Below, in pieces: positions 1-5,091 of a stretch of DNA of 6,212 nt. The notes below the pieces were generated by a model, which did no database searches, was not told the DNA's origin, and saw nothing but the letters and a program-made list of their open reading frames with translations. Every line of letters starts with the position of its first letter. The stretch's first letter is position 1. Source of the DNA: Anaerolineales bacterium (GTDB taxonomy: Bacteria; Chloroflexota; Anaerolineae; Anaerolineales; UBA6663); assembly GCA_016789245.1 (NCBI GenBank), contig JAEURM010000124.1, positions 1 through 6,212 of the forward strand. The letters run 5' to 3'. A program made the translations under genes and the position numbers.

Positions 1-218
1 GAGCCGAGATGGAATAGCTCATTTTGAATGGCGGGCAAAGTTTCGGCCAGCCGCGCGCACAAGCCGTGCGCCAGCGCCACGCCCAACGCCGAGTTCAATT
101 CATCCACACTGCCGTACGCCCACACGCGCGCAGAATCTTTGGGCACGCGTTGGCCGCCGCCTAGCGCCGTAGTGCCGCCATCGCCTTTGCGGGTATAGAT
201 TTTGGTGAGCCGGGGCAT
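1..218 (-). CDS. pduO: PduO-type ATP:cob(I)alamin adenosyltransferase, N-terminal part (gene runs off the left edge)
   Basis: This enzyme transfers the adenosyl group of ATP to cob(I)alamin, giving coenzyme B12 in the cytoplasm. Only the first 72 codons are present. The N-terminus carries the PduO/MMAB pattern: TRKGDGGTT at residues 9-17 (ATP-binding loop, usually TRTGDxGTT), a GGG..V.KD stretch at 20-28, [13 protein letters not shown] at 34-46, and IQNELFHLG near residue 64 on. The ATG at 218-216 is preceded by AAGGAA about 6 nt upstream on the minus strand. It follows btuD by 36 nt with no visible terminator, so it is probably the fourth gene of the riboswitch-controlled B12 operon. The family assignment is firm. 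Full length and the C-terminal catalytic residues cannot be judged. CobO/CobA-type (P-loop) adenosyltransferases are excluded because no P-loop is seen and the motifs are those of PduO. Confidence 0.93.
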   Translation of the reverse strand, partial: MPRLTKIYTRKGDGGTTALGGGQRVPKDSARVWAYGSVDELNSALGVALAHGLCARLAETLPAIQNELFHLG

Positions 219-230
219 AAAAGTTCCTTG

Positions 231-279
231 AGAAGTAGAGAATTAGTAAATGAGTTATTTGTTATTGGTTATTGATAAA
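231..279. repeat. Degenerate 7-nt tandem repeat across the btuD stop codon
   Basis: On the plus strand three clear 7-nt units, GAGTTAT, TTGTTAT and TGGTTAT (252-272), share GTTAT starting at 254, 261 and 268, exactly 7 nt apart. Weaker units in the same register extend to about 231 on the left and 279 on the right. On the minus strand the array encodes the final residues of BtuD (SITNNK) and contains its TAA at 257-255. It ends just before the ribosome binding site of the adenosyltransferase. Its function is unknown. Confidence 0.6.
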
Positions 280-1055
280 TGGCTGAGGCCGTCAGGCAAG
301 ATGAGCGGCACGCCGTGGATGGGATGCGGCAGAACGTGAATGGGCAAACCGTACGCCGCGCCCAGATTTTGCGCGGTCAGCACTTCGCGCGGTGTGCCAA
401 CGGCGTGCAGAGCGCCATCGCTCAGTAACGCCACCCGGTCTGCAAAGTGCGCGGCCAAATTTAAATCATGCAGGGCAATCAGCACGGCCAAGCCTTCAGC
501 TTTGGCTAAACTGCGGATGAGCGTGAGCGTGTTGGTTTGGTGCTTCAAATCCAAATGCGCGGTGGGTTCATCCATCAGTAAAATGGGCGCGGCCTGCGCC
601 AGCGCACGCGCAATCAGTACCCGTTGTTGCTCTCCGCCAGAAAGTTCACTCACGCGGCGGGCGGCAAATTCTAAAGTAGAAGTACGTTCCAAGGCGCTGT
701 GCGTGGCGGCTAAATCCGCTTGGCCTTCACGGCCTAGCCAACCCAAGTACGCCGTGCGGCCCATGAGCACTGTTTCTTGCGTGGTGAACGCTTCTGGCAA
801 GTGAACGGCCTGCGGCACTACGGCCATCCACCGCGCGCGTTCTTCCGGCTTCCACATGCGGATATCATTTTCTTTGATGCTAACACGTCCATGCGCGGGC
901 TTCAGCATGCCGTTGGCCACGCGCAGAAGTGTGGATTTGCCCGCGCCGTTTGGCCCAATCAGCGCCAGCACTTCACCGGCTTGTAACGTGAGCGTTACCT
1001 CGTTCAGCACGGCGCGTACGCCGTAACGCACGGTGATGTTTTCAAGCTTGAGCAC
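255..1055 (-). CDS. btuD: BtuD, ATPase subunit of the vitamin B12 ABC importer
   Basis: This 266-residue cytoplasmic ATPase powers corrinoid import through BtuC. It has the full ABC motif set: Walker A GPNGAGKST (34-42), Q-loop Gln82 in VPQ, signature LSGGEQ (138-143), Walker B ILLMDEPT (158-165) with catalytic Glu163, a D-loop around LD (168-169), and H-loop His196. The sequence is of the FepC/HmuV/BtuD group. Siderophore or heme transport would look alike, but the upstream cobalamin riboswitch and the downstream cobalamin adenosyltransferase favour B12. The start is GTG at 1055-1053, with AAGGAG 6 nt upstream. The first 14 nt overlap the end of btuC, so the ribosome binding site lies inside btuC and translational coupling is likely. 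The last residues are encoded by a 7-nt repeat, which suggests that the natural stop was shifted or the tail replaced. Confidence 0.92.
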   Translation of the reverse strand: MLKLENITVRYGVRAVLNEVTLTLQAGEVLALIGPNGAGKSTLLRVANGMLKPAHGRVSIKENDIRMWKPEERARWMAVVPQAVHLPEAFTTQETVLMGRTAYLGWLGREGQADLAATHSALERTSTLEFAARRVSELSGGEQQRVLIARALAQAAPILLMDEPTAHLDLKHQTNTLTLIRSLAKAEGLAVLIALHDLNLAAHFADRVALLSDGALHAVGTPREVLTAQNLGAAYGLPIHVLPHPIHGVPLILPDGLSHLSITNNK

Positions 1056-2067
1056 GGTTCACTCCTTCTCGCCGCAGAAGCCAAAGAAAAAACGGCGCAC
1101 CGGCCAGCGCGGTGATGATGCCCACCGGCAGTTCTTGCGGCGCCAGCACGGTGCGGGCGGCCACATCGGCCAGCAAGAGCGTGGCCGCACCCACCAACAC
1201 AGAAAGTGGCAATAGCCGCCGATAATCTGGCCCCCACCACAACCGCGTGATGTGCGGCACCACTAAACCTACAAAACCAATGAGGCCGGCAAACGCCACC
1301 GCCGCCGCCGTGGTAAGCGTGGCCGCGCCAATGAGCAAGAACTTTAAGCGCTCCACGTTCAGGCCCAACTGCTCGGCTTGTTCTTCACCAAATTGCAGAA
1401 CGTTGAGTGGGCGCGCGAGGGCGATGAGTATGCCGAGGCCAACCACTACATACGGCAGAGCGGCTAGCACTGGCCCCCACCCGCCTAAAGCAAAGCCGCC
1501 CAGCAACCACGCCATCGCGCGGCGCAGTTCACCGGAGGAGCGCAACATCATAAACGTCATCAACGCGGTGGCAAACGCGCCCACCGCCACACCGGCCAAA
1601 ATCAGATTCGTTACGGAAGCGGTGCGGCCCACGCGCGCCAACTGCAAAACCAACATCACCGTCAGCACTGCGCCCATACACGCCGAAACGGGCACAACGG
1701 CCAAGCCCAGCAGTGTGCTCGGCCATTGCGCGGCCATCGCCACCACTGCGCCCAAGCCGGCACCCGCCGCAATGCCAATCAGGTACGGGTCTGCCAGCGG
1801 ATTGCGGAACAAGCCTTGGTACGCCGCGCCGCTTCCGGCCAGTGCCGCGCCCGTCAGCGCAATCAACGCCACGCGCGGCAAACGGATGCTGAACAGAATC
1901 GTGGCCCACGCCTCCGGCCACACCGTAAGCGGCTGAAGCGTGAGCTTGGCCCACAGCATTTGCGTCACATCCAACGGCGGAATACTCACCGCGCCCAAAC
2001 CGGCGCTCACTAGCAACGCCACTATCAGGCCAACGGTGCAAAAAAGATAAGGCGAGAGACGAGACAT
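1042..2067 (-). CDS. btuC: BtuC, FecCD-family permease of the vitamin B12 ABC importer
   Basis: This 341-residue polytopic membrane protein forms the corrinoid translocation path. It is mostly hydrophobic, with about ten membrane segments expected for the BtuC/FecCD family. Family signatures are RLPR (62-65), GLFRNPLADP (85-94), a GEEQAEQLGLN stretch (227-237) before the cytoplasmic coupling region, GFVGLVVPH (264-272), and the C-terminal ELPVGIITALAGAPFFLWLL (312-331). Length is normal for the family. The ATG at 2067-2065 has no clear Shine-Dalgarno sequence; the bases just upstream are pyrimidine-rich. A strong hairpin (2075-2118) ends a few bases before the start and fills most of the 53-nt gap to btuF. 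This may lower btuC translation relative to btuF. The 3' end overlaps btuD by 14 nt. Substrate is inferred from the riboswitch and neighbours, not from the permease alone. Confidence 0.92.
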   Translation of the reverse strand: MSRLSPYLFCTVGLIVALLVSAGLGAVSIPPLDVTQMLWAKLTLQPLTVWPEAWATILFSIRLPRVALIALTGAALAGSGAAYQGLFRNPLADPYLIGIAAGAGLGAVVAMAAQWPSTLLGLAVVPVSACMGAVLTVMLVLQLARVGRTASVTNLILAGVAVGAFATALMTFMMLRSSGELRRAMAWLLGGFALGGWGPVLAALPYVVVGLGILIALARPLNVLQFGEEQAEQLGLNVERLKFLLIGAATLTTAAAVAFAGLIGFVGLVVPHITRLWWGPDYRRLLPLSVLVGAATLLLADVAARTVLAPQELPVGIITALAGAPFFLWLLRREGVNRAQA

Positions 2068-2074
2068 TGGAAAT

Positions 2075-2118
2075 AGAGAATTGGAGGATTGGAGAATTCT
2101 TTAATCCTCCAATTCTCC
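2075..2118. repeat. 8-nt repeat array with central inversion (hairpin) between btuF and btuC
   Basis: On the plus strand there are three direct 8-nt units, AGAGAATT (2075-2082), GGAGGATT (2083-2090) and GGAGAATT (2091-2098). A 4-nt spacer CTTT (2099-2102) follows, then two inverted units, AATCCTCC (2103-2110) and AATTCTCC (2111-2118). The result is an inverted repeat that can fold two ways: a perfect 15-bp stem (2076-2090 with 2103-2117) with a 12-nt loop, or a 16-bp stem with a 4-nt loop, one A-C mismatch and one G-U pair in the minus transcript. It lies 3 nt past the btuF stop and 7 nt before the btuC start. Few U residues follow it, so it is more likely a processing or stabilising hairpin than a terminator. 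Confidence 0.8.
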
Positions 2119-2120
2119 TT

Positions 2121-3104
2121 TTACTTAAACAGTTCGGGATGTAACAACTTCGCTAAAATTTCCAGCCCATCCACCAAACGCGGGCTGGGGCGGCTGGCCA
2201 AATTATCATCAAAGGCCACAATCTGATTGTTCTTCACCGCCACAATCGCTTCCCAGCCCGGGCGCGCGGCCACACTTTCTGCCGTAACGCCATACACGGC
2301 ATCACCCAACAAAATCAGGTCTGGGTTCCACTTCACCAACTCTTCACTGCTAATTTGCGGATACGGATTATCCACCGCGCCCGCCACATTCACGCCGCCC
2401 GCCAGCGTGAGCAATGTATCCATGAACGTGCCCGGCCCAACGGTGAACGGCTTCGTTGGGTCAGTGGCGTCCAACTCGTAAAAAACATTCGGCTTGGTTG
2501 AAACGGTGGCGGTCTTATCCGTCACCGCTTGCACACGCGCTTTGAGCGCCTCGGCTAAAGTTTGCGCTTCCGCCGCGCGGCCCGTGAGCGCGCCCACCGT
2601 GAGCAGATTGGCGTACAGCCCATCAAAATCAGTGGGGTTGGCCAGCCAAAAAACATTCAAGCCTAAATCTTCCAGCGTTTTCACATTTTCTGGGCTGTTT
2701 ACCTCTGCCGCCAAAATCAAATCCGGCTTGAGGGCCACAATGGTTTCGGTGTTGAGGGGGCCAAACGTGGAGCCAATGCTGGCCACATCCGCCGCCTCGG
2801 CTGGATAATCGGATAATTCATCGCGGCCCACCATCTGCTCACCAGCGCCAATGGCAAACAAAATTTCCGTGTTAGACGGCGCTAAAGTGATGATGCGTTG
2901 CGCGGGGCCAGCCAGCGTAATCGTGCGGCCTAAGCCATCGGTAAAATCTGCCGTGGGCGCTTCGGTGGGGTCAACCGCTTCTGTTGGTTGAACCGCCGTA
3001 GCCGTGGGCGATACAGGCGTTTGGCTGGGGGCCACCGTCGCCGCTGGCGCACAAGCGGCCAACATGCTCATCAATAATAAACTCGCTAGAAATTTACGAA
3101 CCAT
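2121..3104 (-). CDS. btuF: BtuF, lipoprotein vitamin B12-binding protein of the ABC importer
   Basis: This 327-residue extracytoplasmic protein captures cobalamin and delivers it to BtuC. It begins with a lipoprotein signal peptide, positive residues RK then a hydrophobic core and lipobox LAAC (15-18), giving Cys18 as the lipidated residue. A Thr/Pro/Glu-rich linker (about 20-52) follows. The periplasmic-binding type 2 domain (about 55-327) shows IITLAPSNTEILFAIGAG (71-88), ELSDYP (96-101, typical of BtuF-like proteins), KPDLIL (126-131), NPDLILLGD (260-268) and SRPSPRLVDGLEILA (304-318). The ATG at 3104-3102 has a GGAGAG sequence about 8 nt upstream. It is the first gene after the cobalamin riboswitch and terminator, which supports cobalamin rather than iron-siderophore or heme as ligand. 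Length is normal once the linker is counted. Confidence 0.93.
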   Translation of the reverse strand: MVRKFLASLLLMSMLAACAPAATVAPSQTPVSPTATAVQPTEAVDPTEAPTADFTDGLGRTITLAGPAQRIITLAPSNTEILFAIGAGEQMVGRDELSDYPAEAADVASIGSTFGPLNTETIVALKPDLILAAEVNSPENVKTLEDLGLNVFWLANPTDFDGLYANLLTVGALTGRAAEAQTLAEALKARVQAVTDKTATVSTKPNVFYELDATDPTKPFTVGPGTFMDTLLTLAGGVNVAGAVDNPYPQISSEELVKWNPDLILLGDAVYGVTAESVAARPGWEAIVAVKNNQIVAFDDNLASRPSPRLVDGLEILAKLLHPELFK

Positions 3105-3156
3105 GCCAAACTCTCCGCAAGCACACGCCTACTCAAGACACAGAAGCCAAATAAAC

Positions 3157-3187
3157 AAAAACCCCTTGTCGCTAAATGACAAGGGGT
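3157..3187 (-). terminator. Intrinsic terminator of the cobalamin riboswitch expression platform
   Basis: On the minus strand the arm ACCCCTTGTC (3187-3178) pairs perfectly with GACAAGGGGT (3170-3161), 10 bp, closing a 7-nt loop ATTTAGC. A U-tract follows immediately (down to 3157). It sits between the riboswitch aptamer and the btuF start 53 nt further on, the expected place for B12-dependent premature termination of the btu operon. Confidence 0.93.
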
Positions 3188-3223
3188 GATGCAAAGCCAA
3201 TCGCGCAAAAAACTGAGCGCTAG

Positions 3224-3465
3224 CTTCCACCGCCTTTCAGCGAGGTGTGTGGATAGCGCAAACTAGGCGGGCGACCTGACTTGTTAGTCACTTGGTCAAT
3301 TAGTCTTGTAGTCTGCTGGTCAATCGTTTGACCATTTGACTATCTGACTAAACGACTATCTGACTCACTTACAGTTGCGTGACAGCGTCGGACTCCGTTC
3401 CTAAGAACACCACCGACTTCGCCGTTTAGGCCCACACCATCCGGGATGTTGGGCACCTAATTTGC
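3224..3465 (-). ncRNA. Cobalamin riboswitch (class I-like core with non-canonical peripheral arm)
   Basis: The minus strand reads as a cobalamin aptamer 5' of btuF. The outer stem GCAAATTAGG (3465-3456) pairs with CCTAGTTTGC (3267-3258), nine Watson-Crick pairs and one G-U. The hallmark core GCTGTCACGCAACTGTAAG lies at 3386-3368; inside it, TCAC (3382-3379) pairs with GTGA (3368-3365) around the invariant GCAACTGTAA. Upstream, GAAGTCGGTG and TCCGAC form the arm closed by GTCGG/CCGAC (3387-3391 and 3413-3417). The 3' hallmark AAGTCAGGTCGCCCGCC matches the family's AGCCAGGAGACCTGCC. A following CCAC...GTGG hairpin (3227-3252) fits the regulatory kissing hairpin. Two oddities stand out: the GCCACTG...GGGAAGGC peripheral segment is absent, replaced by an 8-nt repeat hairpin, and the GGTG...TCC loop carries an extra small hairpin (GTTC/GAAC, 3397-3408). 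Confidence 0.93.
3284..3367. repeat. Symmetric 8-nt repeat array: five units, 4-nt spacer, five inverted units
   Basis: On the plus strand GTC starts at 3287, 3295, 3303, 3311 and 3319, each 8 nt apart. The units are TTAGTCAC, TTGGTCAA, TTAGTCTT, GTAGTCTG and CTGGTCAA (3284-3323). After the spacer TCGT (3324-3327) the pattern inverts: GAC starts at 3330, 3338, 3346, 3354 and 3362, also 8 nt apart, in TTGACCAT, TTGACTAT, CTGACTAA, ACGACTAT and CTGACTCA (3328-3367). Each GTC faces a GAC when the two 40-nt arms fold, giving a long imperfect hairpin capped by a perfect 7-bp stem (3317-3323 with 3328-3334). The array lies wholly inside the cobalamin riboswitch, in the position of its peripheral domain. 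Confidence 0.9.
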
Positions 3466-3484
3466 TAAATATGTGATTGCAGGA

Positions 3485-3514
3485 AGTGTAGCGCCCGTCC
3501 GCCAAGCATGTCAA
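3485..3514 (-). promoter_or_regulatory. Sigma70-like promoter of the btu operon
   Basis: On the minus strand a perfect -35 hexamer TTGACA (3514-3509) is followed after 18 nt by TACACT (3490-3485, 4 of 6 matches to TATAAT). Transcription would begin near 3478, about a dozen bases before the first paired base of the riboswitch. The placement relative to the aptamer supports the call. Confidence 0.7.
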
Positions 3515-3547
3515 GCACGAGATGTGGCGGGCGTTTAGAGACAGCCT

Positions 3548-3597
3548 TGCGCTGGCTCAGAAATTCATCAACCCCGAAATAGAGAGAAGCCAGCGCA
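3548..3597. repeat. 10-bp inverted repeat between divergent promoters
   Basis: TGCGCTGGCT (3548-3557) and AGCCAGCGCA (3588-3597) are perfect inverted copies separated by 30 nt. The element lies upstream of both the btu promoter and the proposed phosphoesterase promoter. No U-tract follows it closely on either strand, so a terminator is unlikely. A protein-binding site or a chance hairpin are both possible. Confidence 0.5.
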
Positions 3598-3608
3598 GGG
3601 CTGGACGT

Positions 3609-3637
3609 TTTCCATCCGCTTCATCCGTTGATACAAT
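3609..3637 (+). promoter_or_regulatory. Probable promoter giving a leaderless phosphoesterase mRNA
   Basis: TTTCCA (3609-3614, 4 of 6 to TTGACA) and TACAAT (3632-3637, 5 of 6 to TATAAT) are separated by 17 nt. The expected transcription start, about 7 nt past the -10, falls at 3644-3645, right at the ATG of the next gene. That gene has no Shine-Dalgarno sequence, so a leaderless transcript would explain both observations. Confidence 0.55.
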
Positions 3638-3644
3638 CCCGCGC

Positions 3645-4784
3645 ATGACTTTTACCAAACGTGATTTTTCTCACCTGCAACATTTCCCCGGCACGCACGG
3701 CAATACTTTTGATGTAATTCTGCAATGGGCGGATAAGCTGGAACGCTGGCCCGCGCTGGTGTTTGCGCTGTTGCTGTTGGCACTGGCGGCCATTCCCTCT
3801 TTTGGTGATTTAACTTGGCTGGCAGAGATGTGGCTGTTTATGCTGATGGATTGGGCGTTGATGGCCGCCCTGCCCCGCGCCGGAAAATCTTTTGGGCCGG
3901 CTAAACCGCCCGCATTGGTTCTGGCGGTGGCGCGTTTGCCGTTTGCGTTTCTGCCTCAGCCGCTGGCGTTTTTAGCGCAAGCCATTGGCACCGTGCTAGT
4001 CATTTACAGCTTTTGGTGGGAGCCGCACAAAATTGTGGTCAGCCGCCAATTTCTCAAATCACCCAAGCTCAATGCAAACGCGCCGCCGGTGCGTCTTCTG
4101 CATTTGGGTGATTTGCATATTGAACGCATCACGCAACGCGAACGTGATTTGAACCGGCTAATCCGTGAGCTAGCGCCGGATGTAATTGTGTTCAGCGGCG
4201 ATTTTCTCAATCTCTCCAATATCCATGACCCCGTGGCGTGGGAGCATTGCCGAGAAATTATCCGCGAGTGGGCCGCGCCGCTGGGCGTGTATGTGGTCAC
4301 GGGCAGTCCGGCAGTAGATCAGGAAGCAGTGGTGCCGCAGGTTTTGAAAGATATGCCCCTGCGCTGGTTGCGGGAGGAAAAAGTCACGCTCACGCACAAC
4401 GGTCAAACGTTGGAAATAGTTGGTTTGGCCTGTAGCCACAAGCCATTTGCAGACCGGCCCATCTTAAATGGCATCTTGGGCCGTAAGCCGGAAAAATTTA
4501 CCGTGCTGGCTTACCACTCACCAGATTTTGCGCCAGAGGCGGCTGAGGCCGGCGTGGATTTACAACTTTCCGGCCACACACATGGCGGGCAAGTGCGGGT
4601 TCCGTTTTTTGGCGCGTTTTTTGCTGGCTCGTTGTACGGCAAACTATTGGAATGTGGGCGTTACAACGTAAACGGGTTAACGCTGTACGTTTCGCGCGGC
4701 TTAGGCATGGAGGGCAAAGGCGCGCCGCGTGTGCGCTTTTTGTGCGCGCCGGAGATTATTGTATGGGAGCTAAGTGGGCAATAA
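3645..4784 (+). CDS. Membrane-anchored YkuE/YaeI-like metallophosphoesterase with altered motif III
   Basis: This 379-residue protein belongs to the calcineurin-like metallophosphoesterase superfamily, whose two-metal site hydrolyses phosphoesters; the substrate is unknown. The N-terminal part (about 35-125) has three or four hydrophobic segments, so the catalytic domain is membrane-tethered. Motifs seen are GDLH (155-158, metal-binding Asp156 and His158), GD (185-186), His291 in YHSPD, and GHTHGGQ (310-316). The third motif, normally GNHD or GNHE, reads GSPAVD (220-225), so the metal-binding Asn and the catalytic His are missing. The closing block YGKLLECGRY...SRGLGM is typical of the YkuE group. 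The ATG at 3645 is preferred over an in-frame ATG at 3522 because a promoter-like TACAAT sits 7 nt before it and the 41-residue extension shows no family features. It stands alone on the plus strand. Confidence 0.85.
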   Translation: MTFTKRDFSHLQHFPGTHGNTFDVILQWADKLERWPALVFALLLLALAAIPSFGDLTWLAEMWLFMLMDWALMAALPRAGKSFGPAKPPALVLAVARLPFAFLPQPLAFLAQAIGTVLVIYSFWWEPHKIVVSRQFLKSPKLNANAPPVRLLHLGDLHIERITQRERDLNRLIRELAPDVIVFSGDFLNLSNIHDPVAWEHCREIIREWAAPLGVYVVTGSPAVDQEAVVPQVLKDMPLRWLREEKVTLTHNGQTLEIVGLACSHKPFADRPILNGILGRKPEKFTVLAYHSPDFAPEAAEAGVDLQLSGHTHGGQVRVPFFGAFFAGSLYGKLLECGRYNVNGLTLYVSRGLGMEGKGAPRVRFLCAPEIIVWELSGQ

Positions 4785-4810
4785 AAAAGCCGCACTGGCT
4801 AAATGCGGCT
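4784..4810 (-). terminator. Intrinsic terminator of the Flp-type pilin gene
   Basis: On the minus strand AGCCGCA (4810-4804) pairs perfectly with TGCGGCT (4794-4788), 7 bp with a 9-nt loop, followed by a run of T residues to about 4783. It lies 25 nt past the pilin stop and abuts the stop codon of the convergent phosphoesterase gene. No T-run follows on the plus strand, so it is built to stop minus-strand transcription. Confidence 0.85.
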
Positions 4811-4835
4811 AGGATTGATACTGAGTTGAATGAGT

Positions 4836-4982
4836 TTAAATGCCACGAACTACATTGCTAAACATGTTTCCTACGGCAGGGCCAAGTAATGCCAGAGCCA
4901 CCACTACCACCACAGCCACTAGAACTAAAATAAGAGCATACTCTACTAAACCTTGCCCGCGCTGATTTTGAAAACTCAGCAT
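4836..4982 (-). CDS. Flp-type (type IVb) prepilin, 48 residues
   Basis: This is a very small pilin precursor of the Flp/Tad family, whose mature subunits assemble into thin adhesive fibres outside the cell. The protein starts MLSFQNQRGQG and continues LVEYALILVLVAVVVVVALALLG. The Gly11/Leu12 junction fits prepilin peptidase cleavage, with Glu14 as the conserved Glu of the mature N-terminus, and a single hydrophobic helix covers about 16-34. A short polar tail ends in NVVRGI. The ATG at 4982-4980 has a strong AAAGGAG 5 nt upstream. It has its own terminator (4784-4810), so it is probably a separate short transcript. No tad assembly genes are in the window; they would have to be elsewhere. Length is normal for Flp pilins. 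Confidence 0.88.
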   Translation of the reverse strand: MLSFQNQRGQGLVEYALILVLVAVVVVVALALLGPAVGNMFSNVVRGI

Positions 4983-4997
4983 AGATACTCCTTTCTG

Positions 4998-5049
4998 ACT
5001 TAAACGTCAAAGTTTCCCAGCCCGTAATCAAGCTTGCCGTAGTTTAAGT
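4998..5049. repeat. 8-bp inverted repeat upstream of the pilin gene
   Basis: ACTTAAAC (4998-5005) and GTTTAAGT (5042-5049) are perfect inverted copies flanking 36 nt. The near arm ends 15 nt before the pilin ATG, next to its ribosome binding site. The enclosed segment contains the palindrome CAAGCTTG and two TACGG copies on the minus strand. It could be an operator pair or a leader RNA fold. No known riboswitch consensus was recognised, and no clear promoter was found here. Confidence 0.45.
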
Positions 5050-5091
5050 TGAAAGAAGTATCGATAGTGGATAGGAAGAGTTGGGATTTTT

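Noticed and set aside
1247..1936. Long plus-strand reading frame opposite btuC
   Set aside because: Antisense shadow of a GC-rich membrane protein gene; no recognisable motifs, while the minus-strand frame matches FecCD permeases throughout.
255..3104. Iron-siderophore or heme ABC importer
   Set aside because: The proteins alone would allow it, but a cobalamin riboswitch precedes btuF and a cobalamin adenosyltransferase follows btuD.
3203..3220. A second terminator using the run of T residues on the minus strand after GCGCTCAG
   Set aside because: Only a 4-bp GCGC/GCGC stem with the T-run inside the loop; it does not have terminator geometry.
3284..3367. CRISPR-like array
   Set aside because: Units are 8 nt, adjacent, degenerate and inverted halfway; there are no spacers of CRISPR size and no cas genes.
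3522..3644. In-frame ATG at 3522 as start of the phosphoesterase
   Set aside because: The added 41 residues show no family similarity, the region holds a promoter-like TTTCCA/TACAAT pair and an inverted repeat, and the start would abut the divergent btu promoter.
3161..4810. Shared ATTTAGC in the riboswitch terminator and at the loop of the pilin terminator
   Set aside because: Seven bases shared in two hairpins is readily explained by chance and there is no other similarity.
4998..5060. Cyclic di-GMP (GEMM) riboswitch upstream of the pilin
   Set aside because: The minus strand has GGCAA and GGGAAAC-like pieces, but not in the order or with the GACGCAAAGCC block required by the consensus.
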